From K23-9 sp964460665 (GTDB lineage Bacteria > Planctomycetota > Planctomycetia > Pirellulales > Pirellulaceae): a stretch of DNA of 36,642 bases. Location: the NCBI GenBank assembly GCA_964460665.1, contig CAYWSL010000029.1, forward strand, positions 1-36,642, given 5' to 3'. Positions 7,698-15,222 of this stretch are shown here, piece by piece. Each line of letters starts with the position of its first letter. The stretch's first letter is position 1. Both the position numbers and the translations under genes were made by a program. Under the pieces are notes generated by a model that saw only the letters and a program-made list of their open reading frames with translations, did no database searches and had not been told where the DNA came from.

Positions 7698-8359
7698 GCG
7701 TCTGTCTCGTCGCCAATCGATTCATCACCTAACGATTCGTCCAGTAGTTCACGAAGTCGACGCACGGCTCGTAAGTAACGCATGCTGGCTGCCGGTGCGT
7801 TTAAGGACAGGACTTCGGCGATGTCTTGATTGGACAGGTGTTCGTAGTGACGCATGATCACGATCTCGCGATCTTGGTCGCCCAATCGTTCAATGGCATC
7901 TTCGACTTTCGATACTATTTCACGCTGGGTTGCCGCGGTCGCTGGCGTGATTTGTGGATCACACAACTGGGCCGCGAACTCCATTGTCGAATGGTCTGCG
8001 TTGCCACCAGCAGTCATCGGTTGCTCGCGATCCATATTGCGTTTGGCACTGACGCGATGGCGGCGATACGTATCGATGATGCGATCCCACGCGATCTGTC
8101 GCAGCCACAAATGGAATGCCATCACGGGATCGTTCAAGTATTTGTCTAATCGGCCACTCGCTTCGATCAGTACGTCTTGCACGACGTCACTGACATCGAC
8201 GCGGCGTTGGACTTTGCGATCCAAACGCACTTCGACCAATCGGCGAACCGCCCCACGGTGCTTGTCGAACAATCGATTGATGGCGTCTTCATCACCCGAC
8301 TTGGCTGCCGCCAGGAGTGTTTCGGTTTGATCGTCCTGAGGCCAAATCGACTTCGCCAT
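7694..8359 (-). CDS. ECF-type sigma-70 family RNA polymerase sigma factor
   Basis: The protein has 221 residues, with sigma region 2 at about 25-105 (VSDVVQDVLIEA, then an FHLWLRQIAWDRIIDTYRRH segment that would contact the -10 element). Region 4 lies at about 150-210 (LGDQDREIVIMRHYEHLSNQDIAEVL, then a recognition helix ending YLRAVRRLRELL). It directs RNA polymerase to a specific promoter set. Region 2.2 reads D55-V-S57-D where most ECF factors have DAED, so a Ser replaces the acidic residue. With a Ser/Thr kinase gene overlapping its 3' end by four bases, phosphorylation-controlled activity is plausible. No anti-sigma gene is adjacent. The acidic C-terminal tail (DESLGDESIGDETDA) is unusual but of unknown role. 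Confidence 0.93.
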   Translation of the reverse strand: MAKSIWPQDDQTETLLAAAKSGDEDAINRLFDKHRGAVRRLVEVRLDRKVQRRVDVSDVVQDVLIEASGRLDKYLNDPVMAFHLWLRQIAWDRIIDTYRRHRVSAKRNMDREQPMTAGGNADHSTMEFAAQLCDPQITPATAATQREIVSKVEDAIERLGDQDREIVIMRHYEHLSNQDIAEVLSLNAPAASMRYLRAVRRLRELLDESLGDESIGDETDA

Positions 8360-8431
8360 GAAAACCCTTTGATGTTATTTCAGCGCCAAAACGTCGCGAT
8401 TGTTTCCGTTTGAGCCACATCTGTGTTTTCC

Positions 8432-8447
8432 ACGCTCCGGCGAGCGT
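8432..8447. repeat. GC-rich hairpin in the gap between pyrC and the sigma factor
   Basis: ACGCTC-CGGC-GAGCGT forms a perfect 6-bp stem with a 4-base loop. It lies between the pyrC stop and the sigma-factor start (both minus strand) and has no T-run on either side. It could be a dispersed intergenic palindrome or an mRNA processing element. Only one copy was seen in this window. Confidence 0.3.
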
Positions 8448-8487
8448 AGCCACAGCAAAGCGGCGCTGCCGAGCTATTGTAACCGAA

Positions 8488-9837
8488 TCAAACGCCAATC
8501 CCGTCCGTTGTGCTCCAGAAGCCGCCGCGTGAATGATCAAACTGCGGCTTGGTGCCACGGCAAGACGTATCCAGTCCGTCAGCTGCACTATACACCTGAC
8601 GTCCACCCACCCATGTACCGACGGGCCATCCCGTTAGTGTCTCGCCATCCCACGGGCTCCACTTGCACTTGGTGTGTTGGTCCGCGTCGCGAATCGTTCG
8701 TGATTCACTCAAGTCGACCAACACCAAATCCGCGTCATAACCAGGCGCGATTCGTCCTTTGCCGACAATGCCCCAAACGCGTGCGGGGGCATCGCACATC
8801 CAACTAGCAACTTGCTGGATGCTGCACTGGCCCTTGGCCACGCGATCCAACATCAGCGCCAAACTGTTTTCAACCGCGGGAAGACCGGAAGGGCTTTGCG
8901 GATACGACTGCGATTTTTCTTCCAGCGTATGCGGCGCGTGGTCGGTTGCGATCACTTGGATGGATCCATCCAGCAGCGCCTGCCAAAGACCGGCATTGTC
9001 AGCGGCGGTTTTGATCGACGGGTTCATCTGAATTCGAGTTCCCAATCGCGGGTAGTCGTCGACGTTGAACGAAATGTGATGAACGCAGACTTCGGCGGTC
9101 AAGTACGGCGAGGCACCTGCAAAGATCGGAATCTCAGCGGCCGTCGACACGTGCAGGACATGGAAGCGGTGCTTGTGTCGAATCGCCAAGTCAGCAGCCC
9201 GTTTGGTCGCGATGATCGCCGCTGCTTCGTCGCGAATTCGCGAGTGGTCGGCGACATCGGTCGTGCCCGCAAATTTTTCGGCGTTGGCGCGAACCGTGGA
9301 CTCGTCTTCGCAGTGAGCGCAAATTGGCAACGTCGTTTCAGCAAAGATCCGTTCCAGTGCCGCTTGCTGATCCACAAGCAGATTGCCAGTGCTGCTGCCA
9401 ATGAAAATCTTAATCCCGGGAACATCCGTAGCCTTGGCCAGTTCAGCGGCATTGTCTGGCGTCGCGCCGATGTAGAAACCGTAGTTGACCAGCGATTTTT
9501 CGGCGCCAAGAGCTTCTTTGGCGCGGACTCCTTCGATCGTGATCGCGGCCGGCTTGGTGTTGGGCATCTCCAAGAACGTTGTCACTCCGCCGGCCGCGCA
9601 AGCGCGGGACGCAGTAGCGAGGTCTTCTTTGTGGGTCAGGCCTGGATCGCGAAAGTGAACTTGGTCGTCGACTACGCCCGGCATCAGATGGCGATCGGTG
9701 CAGTCGACGATTGTGTCCGCTTGGACGGAGTCGCCCGCGTCGATGTCTAGGATTTTTCCGTCTTCGATTAGCAGGCTGCCCGAAAGAACGGAATCGGCAA
9801 GGACAATGTTGGCGTTTCGAAAGAGAGTACGAGTCAT
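8488..9837 (-). CDS. pyrC: dihydroorotase, amidohydrolase type, with Gln in place of the first metal His
   Basis: The protein has 449 residues and catalyses the reversible cyclisation of carbamoyl aspartate to dihydroorotate in pyrimidine synthesis. Amidohydrolase landmarks are present: an N-terminal beta sandwich, DDQVHFRDPGLTHKED at 57-72, PNT (92-94), the possible carbamylated lysine in GIKIF (K143), H175, H216/H219, and ATDHAPHT with D299. The usual DxHxH metal motif reads D57-D-Q59-V-H61, so the first histidine is Gln. From memory, Bacteroidetes dihydroorotases carry the same DDQVHFREPG version, so this is a lineage variant and not decay. Hydantoinase/allantoinase relatives share the fold, but the HFRDPG-LTHK-ED and EMPNT features favour dihydroorotase. 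No other pyr genes are adjacent. Confidence 0.9.
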   Translation of the reverse strand: MTRTLFRNANIVLADSVLSGSLLIEDGKILDIDAGDSVQADTIVDCTDRHLMPGVVDDQVHFRDPGLTHKEDLATASRACAAGGVTTFLEMPNTKPAAITIEGVRAKEALGAEKSLVNYGFYIGATPDNAAELAKATDVPGIKIFIGSSTGNLLVDQQAALERIFAETTLPICAHCEDESTVRANAEKFAGTTDVADHSRIRDEAAAIIATKRAADLAIRHKHRFHVLHVSTAAEIPIFAGASPYLTAEVCVHHISFNVDDYPRLGTRIQMNPSIKTAADNAGLWQALLDGSIQVIATDHAPHTLEEKSQSYPQSPSGLPAVENSLALMLDRVAKGQCSIQQVASWMCDAPARVWGIVGKGRIAPGYDADLVLVDLSESRTIRDADQHTKCKWSPWDGETLTGWPVGTWVGGRQVYSAADGLDTSCRGTKPQFDHSRGGFWSTTDGIGV

Positions 9838-9969
9838 CGCTAGTTCAGAGCTCTGAAGGGCATCGGCGGGTTCGGTGACCGTAAGACTAACCGATACGCT
9901 GAAACATTGAAGCGGTAACAGAAAGTCTACTTTTCAGAGACGTGTGAAAGCCAGCCACGAAAGGAGCAG

Positions 9970-11415
9970 TCACGAAACGATGTCGTGGACGACGTGCCCA
10001 TGGACGTCGGTTAGTCGGAATTGGCGACCTTGGTACTTGTGCGTCAACCGTTCGTGATCGATGCCCAGCAAGTGCAGAATCGTTGCGTGAAAGTCATGCA
10101 CATGAACTGGCTTGTCAACGATGTTGTAGCCGTACGGTCCTGTTTCGCCATAGGTGATTCCGCGTTTGATCCCACCGCCGGCCAACCATACGCTGAAACA
10201 ACGTGGGTGGTGATCGCGGCCAAAGTTCTTGCCGCTGAGTTTTCCTTGGCAGTAATTCGTTCGACCAAACTCGCCGCCCCAAATCACCAGCGTGTCATCC
10301 AACAAGCCGTTTCGCTTCAGATCGTTGACCAGTGCCGCCGATGGCCGGTCGGTCTCTTTGCACTGACGTGCAAGTCCGCCGGGCAATCCGCCGTGTTGGT
10401 CCCAGCCTTGGTGGTATAGCTGGATGAATCGCACGCCGCGCTGAGCCAATCGTCGCGCCAGCAGACAGTTCGCCGCGAACGTTCCCGGATGTTTTGCATC
10501 TGGTCCATACTCTTCCAAAACGCTGGCCGGTTCATCGGAGAAATCGGTGGCTTCGGGAATCGACGCCTGCATGCGGTAGGCAAGTTCGTATTGTGCGATT
10601 CGGTTTTCGACGTGGGGGTCGGACGCTTGGGCAAGCTTGATTTTGTGTAACTCGCTAAGCGCGTCCATCGCCGTTCGTCGTGAAGTAGCGTCGATTCCAT
10701 CCGGATTACTTAAGTACAACACGGGATCTTTGCCACTACGGAATCGCACACCTTGATGCTTGCTGGGCAAAAAGCCGCTGCCCCAAAGCCGCGAAACGAG
10801 TGGCTGTCCACCTTTGTTTTTAGTCACCATCACGACAAATGCGGGCAAGTCTTCGTTCGCGCTTCCCAGACCGTAGTCCAACCAAGCACCCATGCTGGGC
10901 CGACCGGGGAATTGGCTGCCCGTTTGCAAAAACGTCACGCCGGGACCATGATTGATCGCTTCGGTGTACATCGATCGAACGATGCACAATTCGTCGGCAA
11001 TCTTCGCGGTGTGCGGCAACAGATCGCTTAGCGCGTTGCCGCTATCGCCATGCTGGCTGAACTTAAATGGCGACCCGACCAACGGTAAACTGGATTGATT
11101 GCCGCTCATCGAAGTCAAACGCTGTCCCTTGCGAACTTCGTCAGGCAATTCCGTTCCGTGTTTTTCGTTCAACAGCGGCTTGTGGTCCAGCAAGTCGATC
11201 TGGGACGGACCGCCTGATTGGAACAGATAGATAACTCGCTTGGCTTTGGGCGCATGATGTAGGGCGGACATTACCCCACCGCTGTCGGCCGCCGCTTCGG
11301 CGTGCATCATCTGACCAAGCGCCAAGCCACCCAGCCCCATGCCGGCGGAAGTCAATAGATCACGGCGCGATCTTGGAATCGTTTCAACGCAATTACGTGT
11401 GTGTTGAGTTTTCAT
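9970..11415 (-). CDS. DUF1501 family protein, Tat-exported
   Basis: The protein has 481 residues. A twin-arginine signal is visible (SRRDLLTSAGMGLGGLALG, residues 16-34, cleavage near AEAAA), so it is exported folded. The body is DUF1501, a sulfatase/alkaline-phosphatase-like fold common in planctomycetes. Recognisable segments are YLFQSGGPSQIDLLDHKP near the start, GPGVTFLQTGSQFPGRPSMGAWL, the QLYHQGWDQHGG segment, and WGGEFGRT with a later GRDHHP. The start overlaps the stop of the upstream DUF1549/DUF1553 gene by four bases, the standard planctomycete arrangement. The joint role is unproven; degradation or processing of complex polymers at the cell surface is often suggested. The specific reaction is unknown. 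Confidence 0.93.
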   Translation of the reverse strand: MKTQHTRNCVETIPRSRRDLLTSAGMGLGGLALGQMMHAEAAADSGGVMSALHHAPKAKRVIYLFQSGGPSQIDLLDHKPLLNEKHGTELPDEVRKGQRLTSMSGNQSSLPLVGSPFKFSQHGDSGNALSDLLPHTAKIADELCIVRSMYTEAINHGPGVTFLQTGSQFPGRPSMGAWLDYGLGSANEDLPAFVVMVTKNKGGQPLVSRLWGSGFLPSKHQGVRFRSGKDPVLYLSNPDGIDATSRRTAMDALSELHKIKLAQASDPHVENRIAQYELAYRMQASIPEATDFSDEPASVLEEYGPDAKHPGTFAANCLLARRLAQRGVRFIQLYHQGWDQHGGLPGGLARQCKETDRPSAALVNDLKRNGLLDDTLVIWGGEFGRTNYCQGKLSGKNFGRDHHPRCFSVWLAGGGIKRGITYGETGPYGYNIVDKPVHVHDFHATILHLLGIDHERLTHKYQGRQFRLTDVHGHVVHDIVS

Positions 11416-14400
11416 CGTTTCATCACGCTTTCGTCGTAGTTAAACAAGGTACCGATCACGACTGTGGTAGCGGCCAACTGTGCTTGGTCGCAGTTTTCGT
11501 TTGGCTTCGCGTCACCGACAGCCAAGAACGATTTGATTTGTTCGTCGTTGGCTTGGAAGTAGTCGATTTGTTTTTGATACAGCCCACGCAAAACGGCCAG
11601 TTCGTCTTCGCTGGCTTTGCGACTGGTCAACTGCCTAAACGCGTCGCCGAGAATTTTGTCGTTTTGATCGCCGTGTTTCAAAACCAAGGTTTCGGCCAAG
11701 CCACGCGCCGATTCGACGAACTGTGGACCGTTCAACAACACAAACGCTTGCAGCGGCGAAGAGGTGCGTTCGCGTTGGACGCGGCAAACGTCACGCTTGG
11801 CAGCATCCAACGCCATCATCATTGGCGCTGGGCCGGTTCGTTTCCAATAAGTGTAAAGACTGCGGCGGTAAAGCCCGTCGCCTTTGTCGCGTTTGGCGGG
11901 CTTGAATGACGCTTCGACTTCGTAAGGTTTCACCGGCGGACCACCAATTGTATTGACCAATCGCCCGCTGATAGCCAAGCAACTATCACGCAACATTTCG
12001 GCCGACAAACGGTACGTCGGGAATCGGGCCAGCCATTCGTTTTCCGGATCGGCTTGGACCAGTTCCGCGTCGGCGAGACTGGATTGCTGGTAAGTCGCGG
12101 ACATCATGATTTGTTTAACCGACCGCTTGATGTCCCAATCGTTGTCCATCAAGTCGGTAGCCAGCCAATCCAGCAACTTGGGATGCGTGGGCGTGCGGCC
12201 TTGGCTGCCGAAATCCTCGGGCGTTCGAACCAGTCCAGTGCCAAAGCAAACTTGCCATAGCCGGTTCGCCGCGACTCGGCTGGTCAGCGGGTGATCCGGT
12301 GACGTCATCCACATTGCCAAACCTAGCCGGTTTCGCGGCGCTTCGTCGGGAAAAGCTGGCAATGCCCTAGGTGTTTGTGGTTGGACTTTGTCGCCGCGGT
12401 TGTCGTAAGCGCCACGCTGCAGAAGATAGGTTTGTCGTGGCGTTTCCAATTCACGCATCACCATGATTTCTTTCTGCGCGTCAATCGCTTTGCAATACGC
12501 TTCACGTGCCTTGTAAAGTTCCGCTCGCTTTTGCAACACCACGACATTATGCCTGAACGCGTGATGCTGCGACTGCATCTTTGCGTCATTCTGAATCGCT
12601 AGTGGTAGCGTGTGCTGGTACTTAGCAAGCCGCAGTGCCTCCAGCGGTGTTAACTGGACATCGAACACATGAAAGTCATCGACCAATCCGAATGTGAAAC
12701 CGTTGTCGCGAAACCGCTGTCCGATCGCAATGTTATCGCCGCCGCCACCGGTGATTTGCTTGGTCAGTTTGTCGCGAACGACTTCGGTTTCGACTGGCTT
12801 TCCATTGACGAAAATCTGCAACCCGGCCGCACGACACGAACCATCATTCGTCACGCTGACATGCACCCACGATCCAACTGGGATCGTTTCGACCATGCGA
12901 ACACGCATCGCGTTGCCCGGCCAAAAGTGAATCAGCGACCAACTCAGTTTGCCGTCTTCAATTAACAATTGGTAGCCGCGACTGGCCGCGTCGGTCCAGG
13001 CGCGAGAACGATGAAACACGACGGCGCGATCTTTGGTGTCGGGCGTTTTCATCCACAGGGAGACAGAGAACGGAGCGAACCGCCGAAAGTTTCCGACCTT
13101 GGTATTGACCGGATCATCGCCGGTTAGTCGAACCGCTTGGCCGTTGATTCCTTGCACCGATTGATTGCGTCCCTTGACGGTCTGGAAGTCCAACGATGCG
13201 ATCGGCTTGGCGAAATGGCCTTCTGGGTGGTCTTGTTGCTTGACTTCGCCGAGGTCTCCTTGTTCGGCTTCATCGAGTGCTGCATGATAGGCTTGCTGAG
13301 CCTTTTCAACCGCCACTCGCGTGGTGTTGATTTGCTTTTCCTGCTGAGGTGTCGGCAACACCAGCGTTGGCGTTGGGATCGCGTCAGACGTGAAGTACGA
13401 ATACAGCCCGGCTTCGTCGATGTTGTCAAAGAAGGCGCTGAACTGATAGTACTCGTGATGCGAAATTGGATCGTACTTATGACTGTGGCAGCGACAGCAC
13501 TCTAACGTCAGCCCCATCATCGCAGTGCCAACGGTTTGCGATCGATCGGCGACGTACTCGGCACGAAATTCTTCGGGCACGCTGCCGCCTTCGACTTTTT
13601 GCGGATGCAAACGGTTGAACGTGGTCGCCAAAATTTGATCGCGTGTCGCATTGGGCAGCAGATCGCCAGCCAATTGTTCGGTGATGAACTGATCGTACGG
13701 TTTGTTTTCGTTAAACGCTTTGACGACCCAATCACGCCATGGCCACACGAATCGATCGCGGTCCACTTGGTAGCCGTAGGTATCGCTGTAGCGAGCCGCA
13801 TCCAACCAGTCGGACGCCATGCGTTCGCCAAACTCGTTGCGCGCGAGCAAACGATCGATCAAGTTCGCAAACGCGTCGTCTGATTCATCAGCCAAGAACG
13901 CATCGATCTCTTCCAGGGTGGGCGGTAGCCCGATCAGGTCAAAGGTCGCACGGCGAATCAATGTTTCGCGATCCGCGGGCGGTGCCAACGAGAGACTCTT
14001 GGCCTCCAACGGTTTCAAGACAAAACGGTCGATCGTGTTGTGTCCGTGGTCAGTGTTTTTCAGCTCCGGCGGCTGCGGACGTTGGGGTGGGATGAAGGAC
14101 CAGTGAGCTTCATATTTTGCGCCGCTCTTGATCCACTGCTTCAGTAGCTTGATTTGTTGGGGCGTCAGTGATCGTTCGGAATCGGGCGGCGGCATCAACA
14201 AATCGACATCATCCGATGTGATGCGATCGATCAAGTCACTTGCATTAGGATCGCCAGCGACGATTGCGGACTCGATTGCGCCTTGCTGAGTATCAAGTCG
14301 CAAGTCGGCTTGACGAGCTTCGTCGTCGGGTCCATGGCAGTGAAAACAATTCTCCGACAGAATGCCGCGGATGTCGCGATTGAAGTTGACTTGTCCGTCG

Positions 14401-14471
14401 TCGGCATAGCTGACAGACAGAGTCATCAATGGCACGAAAGCGTAAAGGAAACAGCGGAAGACTACTCGCAT
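11412..14471 (-). CDS. PSCyt1-DUF1549-LamG-DUF1553 planctomycete cytochrome-like protein
   Basis: I chose ATG at 14469-14471 (1019 residues) because it opens a signal peptide (MRVVFRCFLYAFVPLMTLSVSYA). Upstream in-frame residues are Cys/His-rich and implausible. Domains in order: a PSCyt1 cytochrome-c-like domain with CFHCH (about residues 42-46), then PSCyt2/DUF1549 (about 145-360) carrying a second CxxCH (CCRCH). A LamG/concanavalin-like domain follows (about 445-640, with FSVSLWMKTPDTKDRAVVFH and WVHVSVTNDG), then PSD1/DUF1553 (about 730-1000). Haem binding and an extracytoplasmic redox or carbohydrate-associated role are inferred from CxxCH and LamG. It forms an operon with the DUF1501 gene through an ATGA overlap. 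AGAG precedes the start. Confidence 0.93.
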   Translation of the reverse strand: MRVVFRCFLYAFVPLMTLSVSYADDGQVNFNRDIRGILSENCFHCHGPDDEARQADLRLDTQQGAIESAIVAGDPNASDLIDRITSDDVDLLMPPPDSERSLTPQQIKLLKQWIKSGAKYEAHWSFIPPQRPQPPELKNTDHGHNTIDRFVLKPLEAKSLSLAPPADRETLIRRATFDLIGLPPTLEEIDAFLADESDDAFANLIDRLLARNEFGERMASDWLDAARYSDTYGYQVDRDRFVWPWRDWVVKAFNENKPYDQFITEQLAGDLLPNATRDQILATTFNRLHPQKVEGGSVPEEFRAEYVADRSQTVGTAMMGLTLECCRCHSHKYDPISHHEYYQFSAFFDNIDEAGLYSYFTSDAIPTPTLVLPTPQQEKQINTTRVAVEKAQQAYHAALDEAEQGDLGEVKQQDHPEGHFAKPIASLDFQTVKGRNQSVQGINGQAVRLTGDDPVNTKVGNFRRFAPFSVSLWMKTPDTKDRAVVFHRSRAWTDAASRGYQLLIEDGKLSWSLIHFWPGNAMRVRMVETIPVGSWVHVSVTNDGSCRAAGLQIFVNGKPVETEVVRDKLTKQITGGGGDNIAIGQRFRDNGFTFGLVDDFHVFDVQLTPLEALRLAKYQHTLPLAIQNDAKMQSQHHAFRHNVVVLQKRAELYKAREAYCKAIDAQKEIMVMRELETPRQTYLLQRGAYDNRGDKVQPQTPRALPAFPDEAPRNRLGLAMWMTSPDHPLTSRVAANRLWQVCFGTGLVRTPEDFGSQGRTPTHPKLLDWLATDLMDNDWDIKRSVKQIMMSATYQQSSLADAELVQADPENEWLARFPTYRLSAEMLRDSCLAISGRLVNTIGGPPVKPYEVEASFKPAKRDKGDGLYRRSLYTYWKRTGPAPMMMALDAAKRDVCRVQRERTSSPLQAFVLLNGPQFVESARGLAETLVLKHGDQNDKILGDAFRQLTSRKASEDELAVLRGLYQKQIDYFQANDEQIKSFLAVGDAKPNENCDQAQLAATTVVIGTLFNYDESVMKR

Positions 14472-14544
14472 GAGTTCTCTGCACAGATAGAGTTTGTGTA
14501 ACACGATAGTCGGGACGCGGGTCGACCACAGCAAAAGATGCGCA

Positions 14545-14943
14545 CTATGCCAGCAAGCCGAATGCAATTGCACTGCTAGCGGTCGCGAACAGCAACATGG
14601 CCGCACCGCAGCCTTGTGAATTCGGCAGATCAAGCTTCAATTCGGCCGCAAGGTTTTCGATGAATTCTTTTGACTGCTTCAGCGTGGATCCACTGGCCGA
14701 TCGATACAGTTTGATGGCAGCGAGTTTGTTGCCTTTGCTCAGTTCATCCAAAACGTCGTCCATCTGATCGGGCGCCATCCCGTTGCCGCCTGCATGATTG
14801 CTTGCGCCAAGTGATTCAACAAATGCTTTGGATGCGGCTAGTGATTCACCGGTTAGACCCTTGTAGATCTTGACCGCTTCGATCTTACTGTGTTTTAAAG
14901 CGGAACGGATTTCGTTCAATTGCTGGTCATCTAGCTGTGTCAT
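14545..14943 (-). CDS. protein with two L7/L12 C-terminal-like repeats and a C-terminal membrane anchor
   Basis: I chose ATG at 14941-14943 (132 residues) because AAGGA lies just upstream. An alternative start ten codons earlier has no clear site. Two similar ~37-residue units occur at about 8-45 and 62-98, each with the pattern I..L..[GS]-K-A[AI]K[IL]Y(K/R)...G.[ST]L..SK.F[VI]E.L. This is the helix-strand-helix pattern of the ribosomal protein L7/L12 C-terminal domain. A hydrophobic stretch (about 110-131) could anchor it in the membrane with the repeats in the cytosol. It lacks the L7/L12 N-terminal dimerisation domain and hinge, so it is not ribosomal L7/L12. It could bind ribosome-associated GTPases or be a general protein-binding adaptor; both are inference. 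Confidence 0.8.
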   Translation of the reverse strand: MTQLDDQQLNEIRSALKHSKIEAVKIYKGLTGESLAASKAFVESLGASNHAGGNGMAPDQMDDVLDELSKGNKLAAIKLYRSASGSTLKQSKEFIENLAAELKLDLPNSQGCGAAMLLFATASSAIAFGLLA

Positions 14944-14976
14944 GCGTGCAGTTCCTTGGTAGAAATCAGTCATTCG

Positions 14977-15016
14977 TCAGTACGAACGATCGGGGCTCAG
15001 TACGAACGATCGGGGC
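14977..15016. repeat. perfect tandem duplication of a 20-bp unit
   Basis: The unit TCAGTACGAACGATCGGGGC occurs twice head to tail (14977-14996 and 14997-15016), between the divergent L7/L12-like and TPR genes. It holds the palindrome CGATCG. Exact identity suggests a recent slippage event or paired protein-binding sites. Two copies are too few for CRISPR. Confidence 0.7.
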
Positions 15017-15148
15017 AACGCCGATCCAACGAATGCGCAGGTAGCTCGAGCACGAGCAGGCGGGATGCATCGCCAATTTGCATCTGTTGGCGATCGTGAC
15101 AATTAGTTTAGTGAGAGGCCAAAAACGGGTCAACAAAACCAATCGGTC

Positions 15149-15178
15149 TTGATACCGTACAATTGGTACTGGATAAGT
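15149..15178 (+). promoter_or_regulatory. weak sigma-70-like promoter candidate for the TPR gene
   Basis: TTGATA (15149-15154) and ATAAGT (15173-15178) are separated by 18 bases, about 45 bases upstream of the TPR start codon. The -35 element is good and the -10 poor. The claim rests on sequence likeness only. Confidence 0.25.
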
Positions 15179-15222
15179 CGCCTTGGAGATCGGTGGTCTT
15201 GTATTTTTTGAGTGGATAGGGA

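Noticed and set aside
8812..9750. 312-residue open frame on the plus strand
   Set aside because: Fully antisense to pyrC, with no recognisable domain; the pyrC frame has complete active-site motifs.
14472..14633. 54-codon upstream extension of the DUF1549/DUF1553 gene
   Set aside because: It would bury the signal peptide behind a Cys/His-rich segment with no protein-like pattern; the internal ATG is better.
14977..15016. Possible CRISPR repeat
   Set aside because: Only two adjacent copies of a 20-mer with no spacer between them and no cas genes.
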